From: Candidatus Nanopelagicales bacterium
GTDB lineage: Bacteria > Actinomycetota > Actinomycetes > S36-B12
Assembly (NCBI GenBank): GCA_018609125.1
Contig: JABAYF010000023.1
Location: 64,745-113,416 of the forward strand
Direction of reading: 5' to 3'
DNA length: 48,672 bases
Below are positions 24,101 to 35,021 of this stretch, piece after piece. The position numbers and the translations under genes are program-made. The notes under the pieces were generated by a model. That model saw nothing but the letters and a program-made list of their open reading frames with translations. It was not told where the DNA came from and did not search any database. The stretch's first letter is position 1, and every line of letters begins with the position of its first letter.

Positions 24101-24640
24101 ATGTCACGTATTGGACGCATGCCTATTGCGCTGCCCTCGGGCGTCGACTTGAGCATTCAGGAACAGCACGTCACGGTCAAGGGACCCAAGGGGTCGCTAC
24201 AGATGACGATCGCTGAGCCCATCACGATTTCTGCGGCGGAGGATGGCACCTTCGTGGTGTCTCGCCCCAATGACGAGCGCGATTCGCGTGCCCTGCACGG
24301 CCTCACCCGCACGTTGGTGGCCAATATGGTGATCGGCGTCAGCGATGGCTACGAAAAGACGATGGAAATCGTCGGCACCGGCTACCGCGTTGCGTTGAAG
24401 GGAACTGATCTGGAATTCGCTCTTGGGTTTAGCCACCCTGTGGTCGTCAAGGGTGGCGACGGGATCACGTTCGAGGTGGAGTCCCCGACCCGCTTCAAGG
24501 TCAAGGGCATCGATAAGCAGCGCGTCGGCGAAGTCGCCGCGAAGATCCGAAAACTGCGTAAGACCGATCCTTACAAGGGCAAGGGCGTGCGCTACGAGGG
24601 CGAAGTTATTCGTCGCAAGGCCGGAAAGGCAGGTAAGTGA
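24101..24640 (+). CDS. rplF: 50S ribosomal protein L6
   Basis: L6 lies near the sarcin-ricin loop and factor-binding site. It has 179 residues: [18 protein letters not shown], and the C-terminal signature [19 protein letters not shown]. It starts 11 bases after rpsH, and its stop overlaps the rplR start. Confidence 0.98.
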   Translation: MSRIGRMPIALPSGVDLSIQEQHVTVKGPKGSLQMTIAEPITISAAEDGTFVVSRPNDERDSRALHGLTRTLVANMVIGVSDGYEKTMEIVGTGYRVALKGTDLEFALGFSHPVVVKGGDGITFEVESPTRFKVKGIDKQRVGEVAAKIRKLRKTDPYKGKGVRYEGEVIRRKAGKAGK

Positions 24641-25023
24641 TGTCTGCTTTCGTTCCTAAAATTGGATCGGGCAATCCCCGCTCGACGTCGCGAGCACGAC
24701 GCCACGTGCGGGTGCGCAAGAAGATCTCTGGCACTCCGGTGCGTCCGCGCTTGGTTGTGACTCGGTCTTCGCGCCACATGTTTGCCCAGGTTGTCGATGA
24801 TGTAGCCGGTCGAACGTTGGCGTCTGCATCGACGATGGAATCGGACATGCGCAGCGCCGAAGGCGACAAAACCACCGCGGCCCGCACTGTTGGCCAGCGG
24901 GTGGCTGAAAGAGCCAAGAAGGCAGGCATTGACACGGTGGTTTTTGACCGCGGTGGAAACACTTATCACGGTCGCGTCGCGGCCCTAGCAGATGGCGCTC
25001 GCGAAGGAGGCCTGGAGTTCTGA
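24640..25023 (+). CDS. rplR: 50S ribosomal protein L18
   Basis: L18 binds 5S rRNA with L5. It has 127 residues from ATG 24640 (TGATG overlap with rplF); GTG 24637 immediately before is an alternative adding one residue. Conserved [20 protein letters not shown] and the end [20 protein letters not shown] are present. Confidence 0.96.
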   Translation: MSAFVPKIGSGNPRSTSRARRHVRVRKKISGTPVRPRLVVTRSSRHMFAQVVDDVAGRTLASASTMESDMRSAEGDKTTAARTVGQRVAERAKKAGIDTVVFDRGGNTYHGRVAALADGAREGGLEF

Positions 25024-25051
25024 TGGCCGCACGGAAGGTAGGGAAAACCCA

Positions 25052-25645
25052 GTGAACGCAACTCAGCGACGGGGCACCGGCGCCGGTGGCTCAGAACGCA
25101 AAGATCGACGTGAACGCGGCGGTAGGGAAGAGAAGAGCTCTTTCGTCGAGCGCGTCGTTTCCATCAACCGCGTGTCCAAGGTCGTCAAGGGTGGTCGGCG
25201 TTTCAGCTTCACCGCCCTTGTTGTCGTGGGCGATGGCGACGGCCAGGTCGGGGTGGGCTACGGCAAGGCCAAGGAAGTACCGGCCGCCATCGCCAAGGGT
25301 GTGGAGGAAGCCAAGAAAAACTTCTTCAAGGTTCCTCGCATCCAGGGCACGATTCCTCATCCCATCACCGGGGAGGCTGCAGCAGGGGTAGTGCTACTTC
25401 GCCCGGCCGCTCCCGGCACCGGCGTTATTGCTGGTGGCCCGGTGCGCGCAGTGTTGGAGTGCGCGGGCATCCATGACGTACTGAGCAAGTCACTCGGCTC
25501 AGACAACGCCATTAACGTCGTGCACGCAACCGTGGCTGCCCTGCGCGGCCTTGAGTCACCTGAAGCTGTAGCGGCACGTCGGGGGCTGCCACTTGAAGAC
25601 GTTGCTCCTGCAGCCATGTTGCGGGCTAAGGCGGGGGGTCAGTAA
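25052..25645 (+). CDS. rpsE: 30S ribosomal protein S5
   Basis: S5 shapes decoding accuracy and the mRNA entry site. From GTG 25052 the product is 197 residues, with a charged N-terminal segment ([19 protein letters not shown]), then [20 protein letters not shown] and the [20 protein letters not shown] motif. AGGTAGGG at 25036-25043 gives good spacing. A longer frame from 24992 would overlap rplR and lacks family support. Confidence 0.95.
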   Translation: MNATQRRGTGAGGSERKDRRERGGREEKSSFVERVVSINRVSKVVKGGRRFSFTALVVVGDGDGQVGVGYGKAKEVPAAIAKGVEEAKKNFFKVPRIQGTIPHPITGEAAAGVVLLRPAAPGTGVIAGGPVRAVLECAGIHDVLSKSLGSDNAINVVHATVAALRGLESPEAVAARRGLPLEDVAPAAMLRAKAGGQ

Positions 25646-25830
25646 TGGCAACCCGATTGCAGGTCACGCAGACCAAATCGACAATCGGTGGCACCGCTGG
25701 CCAGCGCAATAGCATGCGCAGCCTGGGTCTTAAACGTATTGGCGACACGGTCGTGCAGCAGGATCGCCCTGAGATCCGGGGCATGATCAATGTGGTGTCC
25801 CACCTGGTCACCGTCAAGGAGGTCGACTGA
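25645..25830 (+). CDS. rpmD: 50S ribosomal protein L30
   Basis: A small 61-residue protein of the 50S subunit. It has [20 protein letters not shown] and [19 protein letters not shown]. The ATG shares one base with the rpsE stop codon, indicating coupling. Confidence 0.97.
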   Translation: MATRLQVTQTKSTIGGTAGQRNSMRSLGLKRIGDTVVQQDRPEIRGMINVVSHLVTVKEVD

Positions 25831-25831
25831 C

Positions 25832-26272
25832 ATGGCGCTTAAGGTTCACCATCTGCGTCCGGCCCCCGGGGCCAAGACAGCAAAGACACGTAAGGGCCGC
25901 GGCGAAGGTAGCAAAGGCAAGACGGCCGGCCGTGGCACTAAGGGCTCCAAGGCGCGCAATCAAATCCCGGCGGGATTTGAAGGTGGCCAGATGCCTTTGC
26001 ACATGCGTCTGCCCAAACTACGTGGGTTCACCAACCCCAACGAGGTTGTCTATCAGGTGGTCAACGTGGCCAGCCTGGCCAAGTTGTTCCCCGAGGGTGG
26101 TCCAATCAGCATCGCTGATCTGGTAGCCAAGGGCGCCGTGCGCAAAGGCCAGCCGGTGAAGGTGCTGGGAAATGGAGACATCACCGTGTCGGTAAACGTG
26201 ACCGTTGATGCATTCTCAAAGTCTGCGGAGAGCAAAATTACCGCGGCAGGCGGGACGATAGCGGCGGGGTAA
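25832..26272 (+). CDS. rplO: 50S ribosomal protein L15
   Basis: L15 assembles late and organizes several 23S domains. It has 146 residues from ATG 25832, one base after the rpmD stop, with AAGGAGG at 25817-25823. It starts [20 protein letters not shown], with the Gly-rich [20 protein letters not shown], then [15 protein letters not shown]. The in-frame start at 25790 falls inside rpmD. Confidence 0.97.
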   Translation: MALKVHHLRPAPGAKTAKTRKGRGEGSKGKTAGRGTKGSKARNQIPAGFEGGQMPLHMRLPKLRGFTNPNEVVYQVVNVASLAKLFPEGGPISIADLVAKGAVRKGQPVKVLGNGDITVSVNVTVDAFSKSAESKITAAGGTIAAG

Positions 26273-26280
26273 TCGGCTAC

Positions 26281-26335
26281 GGGTGGGTTGCGACCGATAG
26301 GTCACCTAACCCATCCTGGCCTCGCCTAGGTTAGG
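26281..26335 (+). promoter_or_regulatory. Overlapping mutually exclusive hairpins before secY
   Basis: Hairpin A pairs GGGTGGGTT (26281-26289) with AACCCATCC (26308-26316, one G-U) and encloses GACC-GATA-GGTC (26292-26303). Hairpin B pairs CCTAACC (26305-26311) with GGTTAGG (26329-26335). The arms share 26308-26311, so A and B cannot form together. TAGGTT and TAGGCT at 26327-26337 also resemble -10 boxes but lack clear -35 partners. This could be an attenuator or a promoter region separating rplO from secY. Confidence 0.4.
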
Positions 26336-26410
26336 CTGCCTCACCAGGCCCGTTCGTGGGCATATTGACCTGCAGCACCGATACACGAGCACTGATATGG
26401 GAGGTAAGGC

Positions 26411-27708
<1,298 letters not shown>

Positions 27709-27709
<1 letters not shown>

Positions 27710-28272
27710 TGCGCCTGATCGTCATGGGCCCCCCGGGGGCGGGTAAGGGCACCCAGGCCACGGTCGTGGCGGCAAATCTTGGCATTCCCCACGTGTCCAC
27801 CGGCGATCTTTTTCGCGCCAATGTCGGGCAGGGCAGCGAGCTGGGCCTTGAAGCAAAGCGGTACATGGATGCGGGTGAGTATGTGCCTGATTCGATTACC
27901 AATGCCATGCTTCGCGACCGCATCACCCACGACGATTGCCGACCCGGATTTTTGCTCGATGGGTACCCTCGCACCCTGGATCAGGTCAACGAACTAGACA
28001 TGATGTTGGCCGCAAGCGGGCAGGCGCTTGATCGAACCGTTGAGTTGACCGTCGACACCGATGAGGTGGTTGAGCGCCTCCTGAAGCGAGCCCAAGACCA
28101 AGGTCGCACCGACGACACTGCTGAAGTGATTCGCCGCCGCCTGGAGGTCTACGCCGAGCAGACCGCGCCGCTGACGGCCGTGTATGAGGGCCGGGGATTG
28201 CTGGTGCGAGTTGACGGCCTAGGCGATGTTGCTGAGGTTACCCGCCGTATTCTCGCTGCCCTCGCCAACTAA
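27709..28272 (+). CDS. adk: Adenylate kinase
   Basis: It catalyses ATP + AMP = 2 ADP. The 187-residue short form lacks the long zinc-type LID. P-loop GPPGAGKGTQA with K13, the AMP-binding STGDLFRANV, and LLDGYPRTLDQ are visible. It overlaps secY by one base and precedes map by 22 bases, the usual actinomycete spc-end cluster. Confidence 0.98.
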
Positions 28273-28294
28273 ACCGATCTGACCGATTGACATC

Positions 28295-29098
28295 ATGTTT
28301 CGTCGTCGCGACCACATTGAAATCAAATCTCTGGATCAACTTCAGATCATGCGTGCCGCGGGCCTTGTGGTGGCGCATACCCTGCAGCGGGTCGCCGATC
28401 AGGCGCGCCCGGGAGTGACCACCGGGCAGCTCGACGACTGTGCAGCCGCTAGTATCGCCGAACACGGTGCGAAACCGTCATTTTTGGGTTACCACGGGTT
28501 TCCCGCTCACATTTGTACCTCGGTCAATGACGAAGTTGTGCACGGCATCCCAGGTGGTCGGGTGCTCCAAGAGGGTGATCTGATTTCGGTTGATTGTGGC
28601 GCGATCGTGGACGGCTGGCATGGCGATGCCGCAATTTCGGTGCCGGTGGGGCAGATCAGCCCACAGACCACGCAGCTTTCTGCGGTCACACGCGCGGCGC
28701 TATGGGCCGGACTTGCTGCTGCTCAGGTAGATGCTCGGCTGTCCGATATCGGTCATGCGGTTCAAAACAGTATCGAGGCGGCGGGGCCCTTCGGCATTGT
28801 TGAGGAGTATGTGGGACATGGCATTGGCACGCAGATGCACCTGGAACCGGCTGTGCCGAACTATGGCCGTCCCGGTCGAGGCCCGCGCCTGGTTGAAGGC
28901 ATGGCCCTGGCGATTGAGCCGATGGTCACCGCTGGATCGGCTCGGGTTCATACCCTCGACGACGACTGGACCGTAGTCACCAGCGACGGGCTCATGGCAG
29001 CCCACTGGGAGCACACCGTGGCGATCACCGATCGAGGCCCCTGGGTGTTGACTGCGGTAGCGGAGACCTGGGCCACGCCTAGCGGGGGACCCGAGTAA
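28295..29098 (+). CDS. map: Methionine aminopeptidase, type I
   Basis: It removes the initiator methionine from new proteins. The 267-residue product has all five metal ligands of the family: D100 and D111 (SVDCGAIVDGWHGDAA), H175 (YVGHGIG), E208 (LAIEPMV) and E239 (WEHTVAIT). H83 in VVHGIP is the usual substrate-binding histidine. There is no N-terminal zinc-finger extension. Confidence 0.97.
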   Translation: MFRRRDHIEIKSLDQLQIMRAAGLVVAHTLQRVADQARPGVTTGQLDDCAAASIAEHGAKPSFLGYHGFPAHICTSVNDEVVHGIPGGRVLQEGDLISVDCGAIVDGWHGDAAISVPVGQISPQTTQLSAVTRAALWAGLAAAQVDARLSDIGHAVQNSIEAAGPFGIVEEYVGHGIGTQMHLEPAVPNYGRPGRGPRLVEGMALAIEPMVTAGSARVHTLDDDWTVVTSDGLMAAHWEHTVAITDRGPWVLTAVAETWATPSGGPE

Positions 29099-29119
29099 TC
29101 CAGAGAAAACCCCATGACG

Positions 29120-29156
29120 TATGGTAGGGCGCTGGCCGGGAATCCCCCTGGCCAAC
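29120..29156 (+). promoter_or_regulatory. Candidate infA promoter element and leader hairpin
   Basis: TATGGT at 29120-29125 is a plausible -10 box without a clear -35. About six bases downstream begins a hairpin in which TGGCC (29133-29137) pairs with GGCCA (29150-29154) and the inner GGG with CCC. The spacer of 119 bases between map and infA contains no gene. Confidence 0.35.
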
Positions 29157-29217
29157 ACCCCGTCAGCACGGCTCGCCGAGTCGAGTCTGCGGCCACACGC
29201 TGGAGTATCGAGAGGTT

Positions 29218-29439
29218 ATGGCCAAAAAAGACGGTGCCATCGAGCTTGAAGGCACCATCACCGAGTCTTTGCCGAATGCAATGTTTCGCGTAGAGCTAGA
29301 CAACGGCCACAAGGTTCTCGCACACATCAGCGGCAAGATGCGAATGCACTACATCCGCATCCTGCCCGACGACCGAGTTGTTGTTGAATTGTCGCCGTAT
29401 GACCTCACTCGGGGTCGCATCGTTTACCGGTACAAGTGA
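29218..29439 (+). CDS. infA: Translation initiation factor IF-1
   Basis: IF-1 occupies the ribosomal A site during initiation. It has 73 residues of S1/OB fold: [20 protein letters not shown], then [20 protein letters not shown] and [18 protein letters not shown] lies just before the ATG. rpmJ follows after 32 bases. Confidence 0.98.
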   Translation: MAKKDGAIELEGTITESLPNAMFRVELDNGHKVLAHISGKMRMHYIRILPDDRVVVELSPYDLTRGRIVYRYK

Positions 29440-29471
29440 CCGGTGAGCGGCGTAGGTACTAGGAGATCCCG

Positions 29472-29585
29472 GTGAAGGTCAAGCCCAGCGTCAAGAAGAT
29501 CTGCGACAAGTGCAAGGTTATTCGACGCAATGGTCGCGTGATGGTGATTTGCGAGAATGTTCGGCACAAGCAACGTCAGGGCTAA
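29472..29585 (+). CDS. rpmJ: 50S ribosomal protein L36 (zinc-binding form)
   Basis: A 37-residue protein, easily missed because of its size. GTG 29472 gives [15 protein letters not shown] and continues to [10 protein letters not shown]. The zinc ligands C11, C14, C27 and H32 are all present, so this is the zinc-containing form. AGGAG at 29461-29465 is the binding site. Its place between infA and rpsM is canonical. Confidence 0.96.
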   Translation: MKVKPSVKKICDKCKVIRRNGRVMVICENVRHKQRQG

Positions 29586-29596
29586 TTCTTGACAAC

Positions 29597-29721
29597 CTTG
29601 GCTGCGGAGAGACAACCGAAGCCAAGTTATCCACTGCGGTACCCGACCCTGGATCTGTCGTGCAACAGACCCAGACGCCACCCCCGGACGACGAGGCCGG
29701 GGACCTCATCGGGTGATGAGG
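29597..29721 (+). promoter_or_regulatory. Structured leader between rpmJ and rpsM
   Basis: The 186-base gap 29586-29771 has no gene but three stems. CTTGGCT (29597-29603) pairs with AGCCAAG (29620-29626), CCCCGG (29682-29687) with CCGGGG (29697-29702), and CCTCATC (29704-29710) with GATGAGG (29715-29721) over loop GGGT. In E. coli S4 represses the alpha operon at the rpsM leader. Whether this region acts the same way is inference. A good -35 hexamer TTGACA at 29589 lacks a -10 partner. Confidence 0.4.
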
Positions 29722-29771
29722 ATCGGTATCGCCCCAGAACCCGTCGCAACGACACAAGAACAGGACACCCC

Positions 29772-30149
29772 ATGGCACGTCTCGTAGGCGTTGACCTACC
29801 CCGCGATAAGCGGATGGCCGTCGCGTTGACCTACATCTACGGCGTTGGTCGTACCCGCGCCGCCCAAGCCCTCGAAGCCACCGGCATTAGCCCCAATCTG
29901 CGGGCAGGTGACCTCACCGACGACCAGTTGGTGGCGCTGCGTGACTGGATTGACGTCAACCTGCGGGTTGAGGGTGATCTTCGACGTGAGGTTGCTGCAG
30001 ATATTCGCCGCAAGGTTGAGATCGGTAGCTACCAGGGCATCCGCCATCGTCGTGGCCTGCCCGTGCACGGGCAACGCACCCACACCAACGCCCGTACCCG
30101 CAAGGGACCGCGCAAGACAGTCGCCGGCAAGAAGAAGTTGGCGAAGTAG
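29772..30149 (+). CDS. rpsM: 30S ribosomal protein S13
   Basis: S13 is a 30S head protein in bridges to the 50S subunit and in contact with P-site tRNA. It has 125 residues from ATG 29772 ([20 protein letters not shown]); [20 protein letters not shown] is diagnostic. The frame is open farther upstream to 29589, but that part has no family match and covers the hairpin leader. First gene of the alpha operon. Confidence 0.97.
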   Translation: MARLVGVDLPRDKRMAVALTYIYGVGRTRAAQALEATGISPNLRAGDLTDDQLVALRDWIDVNLRVEGDLRREVAADIRRKVEIGSYQGIRHRRGLPVHGQRTHTNARTRKGPRKTVAGKKKLAK

Positions 30150-30203
30150 CCCGTGTCCCCGCGAGATGAACTTTGTCGGTTACCTAAAAGGATGAGACGG
30201 TAA

Positions 30204-30608
30204 ATGCCTCCCAAGTCACGCCAGGCCGGCGCTAAGAAAGTGCGCCGCAAGGAAAAGAAGAACATCGCGCACGGCCACGCACACATCAAGAGCACCTTCA
30301 ACAACACCATCGTGTCCATTACCGACCCCAGCGGTGCTGTCATCGCGTGGGCCAGTTCTGGTCAGGTCGGCTTCAAGGGCAGTCGCAAGTCGACTCCTTT
30401 CGCTGCTCAGCTAGCCGCTGAGGCAGCCGCTCGCCGCGCGATGGAGCATGGCATGCGCAAGGTTGACGTGTTCGTCAAAGGCCCCGGATCGGGTCGCGAA
30501 ACTGCGATCCGATCACTTCAAGCAACCGGCCTTGAGGTCGGTTCCATCTCTGATGTCACCCCGGTCCCGTTCAACGGGTGCCGCCCGCCCAAGCGCCGCC
30601 GCGTCTGA
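30204..30608 (+). CDS. rpsK: 30S ribosomal protein S11
   Basis: S11 forms the 30S platform next to mRNA and the Shine-Dalgarno helix. It has 134 residues: [20 protein letters not shown] and the C-terminal [19 protein letters not shown] are conserved. It starts 54 bases after rpsM. Confidence 0.98.
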   Translation: MPPKSRQAGAKKVRRKEKKNIAHGHAHIKSTFNNTIVSITDPSGAVIAWASSGQVGFKGSRKSTPFAAQLAAEAAARRAMEHGMRKVDVFVKGPGSGRETAIRSLQATGLEVGSISDVTPVPFNGCRPPKRRRV

Positions 30609-30632
30609 GAACGAGAGAGACTGACATAACTC

Positions 30633-31259
30633 ATGGCTCGATATACAGGTCCTGACTGCAAACGCTGCCGTCGCGAGAAGACCAAATTATTCCTCAAGGG
30701 TTCCAAGTGTGAATCACCCAAGTGCCCCTTTGAGAAGCGCCCCTACCCTCCCGGCCAGCACGGTCGCGGGCGGTCAAAGGACAGCGAGTACCTGCTGCAG
30801 CTGCGCGAGAAGCAGAAGGCTGTGCGCATCTACGGGATTTTGGAAAAGCAGTTCCGTGGCTACTACGACGAGGCCAACCGCAAGCAGGGCAAGACTGGCG
30901 AAAATTTGCTGCGCATTCTGGAGAGCCGCCTCGACAATGTGGTGTATCGCGCCGGCTTCGCCAAGTCCCGCGATATGGCCCGTCAGCTCGTGCGACACGG
31001 ACACATCATGGTCAATGGCCACAAGGTGGACATCCCCTCGTTCCGGGTTTCACCCCAGGACATCATCGAGGTACGTCCCAACTCACGCGAGATGACACCC
31101 TTCGTGGTGGCTCATGCTGAGATCGGTGAACGGACGGTGCCGGCGTGGCTCGAGGTCATTCCCGCCAAAATGCGCATCCTCGTGCACGCACTACCTGCCC
31201 GCCAGGCCATTGATACCCAGGTTCAAGAACAGCTGATTGTTGAGTTGTATTCAAAGTAG
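30633..31259 (+). CDS. rpsD: 30S ribosomal protein S4 (zinc-binding form)
   Basis: S4 nucleates 30S body assembly and in E. coli represses the alpha operon. It has 208 residues. The N-terminal zinc cluster C9-x2-C12-x13-C26-x4-C31 is intact, so this is the cysteine-containing form. The S4 RNA-binding domain is around residues 95-155 ([20 protein letters not shown]). Confidence 0.98.
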   Translation: MARYTGPDCKRCRREKTKLFLKGSKCESPKCPFEKRPYPPGQHGRGRSKDSEYLLQLREKQKAVRIYGILEKQFRGYYDEANRKQGKTGENLLRILESRLDNVVYRAGFAKSRDMARQLVRHGHIMVNGHKVDIPSFRVSPQDIIEVRPNSREMTPFVVAHAEIGERTVPAWLEVIPAKMRILVHALPARQAIDTQVQEQLIVELYSK

Positions 31260-31267
31260 TGGTCCAT

Positions 31268-31291
31268 CCGTGCGGCCTGATGGCCGAACGG
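31268..31291 (+). other. Small hairpin in the rpsD-rpoA spacer
   Basis: CCGT (31268-31271) pairs with ACGG (31288-31291) and, beyond a 2x2 internal loop, GGCC (31274-31277) with GGCC (31282-31285) over loop TGAT. It lies 8 bases after the rpsD stop and 55 bases before rpoA; its function is unknown. Confidence 0.35.
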
Positions 31292-31346
31292 CACCTGACA
31301 AATCTGCGATGTCAAATATCGGTCGTCGCCGAAAGGACAAAACACA

Positions 31347-32360
31347 GTGCTGATCTCCCAGCGGCCCACGCTCACCGAAGAAACAGTTCACGACTTCCGG
31401 TCACGGTTTGTTCTTGAACCCCTTGAGCCTGGCTTTGGCTACACCCTTGGCAACTCACTGCGTCGCACGCTGCTGTCCTCCATCCCTGGGGCAGCAGTCA
31501 CGAGCATTCGAATCGATGGCGTGCTCCATGAGTTCACCACCATTCCGGGTGTGAAAGAAGACGTCACCGAGTTGATCTTGAACATCAAGCAGCTCGTAGT
31601 GTCGTCTGAGCACGATGAGCCCGTGGTGATGTACCTGCGCAAGCAAGGTCCCGGTGCCGTGCTGGCCGCCGATATCGCACCCCCGGCCGGTGTTGAGGTA
31701 CACAATCCTGAGTTGCATCTGGCCACCTTGAACGCCAAGGGCAAATTGGAGCTGGAGCTTGTCGTCGAGCGCGGCCGCGGCTATGTCTCGGCTAGCCTTA
31801 ACAAGCAGCCCGGTCAAGAAATTGGCCGCATTCCGGTGGATTCCATTTATTCCCCGGTACTGAAGGTGACCTACAAGGTGGAAGCCACCCGTGTGGAGCA
31901 GCGCACCGACTTCGACCGCCTCGTCATTGACGTGGCAACAAAGCCGTGCATGCGTCCTCGCGACGCGATGGCTTCCGCGGGCAAGACACTGGTCGAACTG
32001 TTCAGCCTGGCCCACGAACTGAACATTGACGCTGAGGGCATTGATATTGGCCCCTCACCTGCCGATGCATTCCAAGCCGAGCAGTTATCTACACCGATTG
32101 AGCAGTTGGACCTGACGGTGCGTTCCTACAATTGCCTCAAGCGCGAGGGCATCCACACGGTCGGCGAGTTGATCTCCCGTAGTGAGGCCGATCTGCTTGA
32201 CATTCGTAACTTTGGCGCAAAGTCCATCGATGAAGTCAAGGTAAAGCTTGTTTCACTCGGGCTAGCGCTGAAGGACAGCCCGCCAGGATTCGATCCGGGC
32301 GCGGCCGTTTATTTCGAAGACGATGACGACCTCGGCTTCGCCGAGGACGAGCAGCTCTAA
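31347..32360 (+). CDS. rpoA: DNA-directed RNA polymerase subunit alpha
   Basis: The alpha dimer scaffolds polymerase assembly, and its C-terminal domain binds UP elements and activators. It has 337 residues from GTG 31347 with GAAAGGA at 31331-31337. The N-terminal domain has [20 protein letters not shown]; the C-terminal domain begins about residue 250 ([20 protein letters not shown]) and includes [14 protein letters not shown]. It ends in an acidic tail ([14 protein letters not shown]). Confidence 0.98.
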   Translation: MLISQRPTLTEETVHDFRSRFVLEPLEPGFGYTLGNSLRRTLLSSIPGAAVTSIRIDGVLHEFTTIPGVKEDVTELILNIKQLVVSSEHDEPVVMYLRKQGPGAVLAADIAPPAGVEVHNPELHLATLNAKGKLELELVVERGRGYVSASLNKQPGQEIGRIPVDSIYSPVLKVTYKVEATRVEQRTDFDRLVIDVATKPCMRPRDAMASAGKTLVELFSLAHELNIDAEGIDIGPSPADAFQAEQLSTPIEQLDLTVRSYNCLKREGIHTVGELISRSEADLLDIRNFGAKSIDEVKVKLVSLGLALKDSPPGFDPGAAVYFEDDDDLGFAEDEQL

Positions 32361-32388
32361 CCGCCACCCACTCGCACAAGGAGAAGAC

Positions 32389-32961
32389 ATGCCTACGCCC
32401 ACAAAGGGTCGCCGCCTGGGTGGCGGACCTGCCCACGAGCGCTTAATGCTGGCCAACTTGGCCACCGCACTGTTCGAGCACGGCCGCATCACGACCACCG
32501 AGGCCAAGGCTAAGCGCCTTCGCCCCCTGGCCGAGCGAATGATTACCTTTGCCAAGAAGGGTGATCTGGCGGCGCGCCGCCGAGTGCTCACCGTTGTTCG
32601 GGACAAGTCGGTGGTGCACACCCTGTTCACCGAGATCGGCCCCGGTTACGCCGGCCGACCAGGTGGCTACACCCGCATCACCAAGATTGGTCCCCGCAAG
32701 GGCGATAACGCGCCCATGGCCGTCATCGAACTCGTTGAGCCGTTGGCCGAGCAGGTTCTTGCTGAGGCAACGGGTGCCACGAAGCGTGCGGCGAAGGAGC
32801 AGGCAGTAGTTGTTGAGCCTGCCGTCGCTGACGAGGCGACGGTAGTCGCTGAAGAGGTCGCTGAAGTAGTCGCTGAAGAGACTGCTGCGGAAGCTGCTGA
32901 AGAAGTTGTGGCTGATGCTGAGGTTGTGGCCGACGCCGACGGGGACGCCACTAAGGCGTAG
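32389..32961 (+). CDS. rplQ: 50S ribosomal protein L17 with acidic C-terminal tail
   Basis: L17 sits near the tunnel exit. It has 190 residues from ATG 32389 with AAGGAGAAG at 32378-32386. The conserved core is [20 protein letters not shown] to [15 protein letters not shown] (about 120 residues). It is followed by about 60 residues of Val/Ala/Glu repeats, encoded by repeats of GTCGCTGAAG near 32847-32880. Tails on L17 occur in actinobacteria; this one has no known function. Confidence 0.96.
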   Translation: MPTPTKGRRLGGGPAHERLMLANLATALFEHGRITTTEAKAKRLRPLAERMITFAKKGDLAARRRVLTVVRDKSVVHTLFTEIGPGYAGRPGGYTRITKIGPRKGDNAPMAVIELVEPLAEQVLAEATGATKRAAKEQAVVVEPAVADEATVVAEEVAEVVAEETAAEAAEEVVADAEVVADADGDATKA

Positions 32962-33004
32962 TTCTTCGTTATTGTGTTCTCAAGCAAGGCGGGTGGGTTC
33001 GTCC

Positions 33005-33931
33005 ATGCCAGAGGCTGCCACGAGGCAACGCTGGCGCCTGGACATCTCCTATAACGGTGCTGGCTTCCACGGCTGGGCCGGGCAACCTGGTCTTCGCACG
33101 GTGGAACACACGATCGAGGAAACGTTAGCCATCATTGGTCGTGGCGCCGCTCGTAGCAATGGTTTAGTTCCGCGGGGGGATCGGGCATGGGATGGTTCTG
33201 AATTCATTGGCCGCGTGGTCTGCGCTGGGCGTACCGATGCCGGTGTGCACGCCCGCGGCCAAGTTGCCCATGTCGACATCGATCCGCGTCTCAGCGCGGT
33301 GATGAAGCCTGATTGGGTGCGGTACCGGTTGGCCGGCTTACTCTCCGATGACGTAGCAGTCCACGAAGTTCGCATCGTTGAACACACTTTTGATGCACGC
33401 TTCTCCGCGCTGTTCCGGCGCTACGCCTATCGCATTTGTGATGACCCGAGCACGGTAGATGCGCTCCGCCGCCATGAGGTGACGCGCCACCATCGCCGGC
33501 TTGACCTCGATGCCATGAATGAAGCGGCCGATGCTTTGATCGGCGAACATGATTTTGCCGCGTTTTGTAAACCTCGCCCCGGACGCACCACGGTCCGGCA
33601 ACTGCTGACCTGCCATTGGACGCGTGATTGCGCCGGTCATGCGGTCCTGGACATTAGTGCTGATGCCTTTTGCCACTCCATGGTGCGCACGATCACCGGC
33701 GCGCTCGTCGCTGTGGGGGAGGGGCGAGCGAGCCCGTCCTGGGTAGCCCGAACGCTTAGCGGGGGCTACCGAGATCCCCAACTGAGGGTCATGCCAGCCC
33801 AAGGCTTGACCTTGGAAGAAGTGGCGTACCCGCCAGAAGAGAGGTGGGCGGATCGACAGATCGTGACCCGCACGGTCCGAGCCACCGCATTGGTCGCCCC
33901 CGCTGCGACGCCAACATTGGGCCCCCGGTAG
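33005..33931 (+). CDS. truA: tRNA pseudouridine synthase A
   Basis: TruA makes pseudouridine at positions 38-40 of tRNA anticodon stem-loops. It has 308 residues from ATG 33005. The catalytic Asp is D78 in CAGRTDAGVHARGQVAHVD, and FSALFRRYAYRI and HSMVRTITGALVAVGEG are conserved. A short insertion (about residues 45-68, GRGAARSNGLVPRGDRAWDG) precedes the catalytic motif. The binding site is weak, so an upstream non-ATG start in the same frame cannot be excluded. It follows rplQ, the usual order. Confidence 0.93.
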   Translation: MPEAATRQRWRLDISYNGAGFHGWAGQPGLRTVEHTIEETLAIIGRGAARSNGLVPRGDRAWDGSEFIGRVVCAGRTDAGVHARGQVAHVDIDPRLSAVMKPDWVRYRLAGLLSDDVAVHEVRIVEHTFDARFSALFRRYAYRICDDPSTVDALRRHEVTRHHRRLDLDAMNEAADALIGEHDFAAFCKPRPGRTTVRQLLTCHWTRDCAGHAVLDISADAFCHSMVRTITGALVAVGEGRASPSWVARTLSGGYRDPQLRVMPAQGLTLEEVAYPPEERWADRQIVTRTVRATALVAPAATPTLGPR

Positions 33932-33934
33932 GCT
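33929..33934 (+). promoter_or_regulatory. Possible -10 box for rplM-rpsI
   Basis: TAGGCT overlaps the truA stop codon and lies about 105 bases before rplM. No convincing -35 is seen. It would separate the rplM-rpsI unit from the alpha operon. Confidence 0.3.
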
Positions 33935-34039
33935 CAGGGGTCGTTGTGTCTGCGGTAAATCCTACGGTTTACCCGGCGCCGAATCATGGTGGTCGACGGC
34001 TCAACCGGCCACATCGCGAATCACAGATTGAAGGAAACC

Positions 34040-34483
34040 GTGCGAACGTATTCTCCTAAGCCTGGTGAGGTCACCCGGCAGTGGCATGTGATTGATGCCA
34101 CCGACGTTGTCCTCGGCCGGCTCGCTTCGCAGATTGCGACACTTCTGCGTGGAAAGCACAAGCCCACGTTCGCCCCGCACATGGACATCGGGGACTTCGT
34201 GGTGGTCATCAATGCCGACAAGGTGGCCCTCACCGGGTCCAAGCGCGAGCAGAAGATGGACCATCGTCACTCCGGCTATCCCGGCGGCTTGCGCAGCACC
34301 AGTTACGCCCGACTCATCGAGCAAAACCCGCGTCGGGTGATTGAGAAAGCCGTGAAAGGCATGCTGCCGCACAACAAGCTCAGCCGCCAGCAGCTGACCA
34401 AATTGAAGGTCTATGCCGGTCCGAACCATCCCCACACCGCCCAAAAGCCCCTGCCCTACACCATCTCGCAGGTCGCCCAGTAG
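34040..34483 (+). CDS. rplM: 50S ribosomal protein L13
   Basis: L13 is an early 50S assembly protein; in E. coli it represses the rplM-rpsI operon. It starts at GTG 34040 ([20 protein letters not shown]) with AAGGAAA at 34031-34037 and is 147 residues, the family length. An in-frame ATG at 33986 would add 18 residues not seen in the family. [11 protein letters not shown] is conserved. Confidence 0.97.
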   Translation: MRTYSPKPGEVTRQWHVIDATDVVLGRLASQIATLLRGKHKPTFAPHMDIGDFVVVINADKVALTGSKREQKMDHRHSGYPGGLRSTSYARLIEQNPRRVIEKAVKGMLPHNKLSRQQLTKLKVYAGPNHPHTAQKPLPYTISQVAQ

Positions 34484-34515
34484 CCACCGAGCTACTAGGC
34501 GGCGAAAGGACACTA

Positions 34516-35016
34516 GTGAGTACCGAGGTTGACACAGTCGAGGAATTCGACGCCGACGAAGAAACACCTTCGTCCTACACTTCTCAGACCCCCGGCATGG
34601 CCGCGGTCTCGGAACGAACCATCATCACCGCTCCGGCCAATGCAACCGGTCGTCGCAAGGAGGCGGTCGCTCGTGTGCGGCTAGTCCCGGGCACCGGCCG
34701 CTGGGTTGTCAATGGCCGAGACCTCGCTGAGTACTTCCCTAACAAGGTCCATCAGCAGTTGGTGAACGAGCCTTTCGTCACTTTGGAGCAGGGTGGACGC
34801 TTCGATGTCATTGCCCGCATTCACGGTGGCGGGGTGTCTGGCCAGGCGGGAGCGTTGCGACTGGGCATTGCCCGTGCGCTCAACGCCATCGACGAAGAAG
34901 GGAACCGAGCTGACCTGAAGAAGGCCGGGTTCCTCACTCGCGATTCCCGCGCCAAGGAGCGCAAGAAGTACGGCCTGAAGAAGGCGCGTAAGGCTCCGCA
35001 GTACAGCAAGCGCTAG
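34516..35016 (+). CDS. rpsI: 30S ribosomal protein S9
   Basis: The C-terminal tail of S9 contacts P-site tRNA. It has 166 residues from GTG 34516 with GGCGAAAGGA upstream. An acidic, flexible N-terminal extension of about 40 residues precedes [20 protein letters not shown]; the ending [12 protein letters not shown] is canonical. The extension is typical of actinomycete S9. glmM begins 5 bases after the stop. Confidence 0.97.
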   Translation: MSTEVDTVEEFDADEETPSSYTSQTPGMAAVSERTIITAPANATGRRKEAVARVRLVPGTGRWVVNGRDLAEYFPNKVHQQLVNEPFVTLEQGGRFDVIARIHGGGVSGQAGALRLGIARALNAIDEEGNRADLKKAGFLTRDSRAKERKKYGLKKARKAPQYSKR

Positions 35017-35021
35017 GTCTT

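Noticed and set aside
25023-25055. Ten-codon frame [10 protein letters not shown] between rplR and rpsE
   Set aside because: Very short and overlapping the rpsE start by four bases. It could couple translation, but nothing else supports it as a gene.
29589-29617. TTGACA after rpmJ as an rpsM promoter
   Set aside because: The -35 hexamer is perfect, but at 16-18 base spacing there is no TANNNT-like -10.
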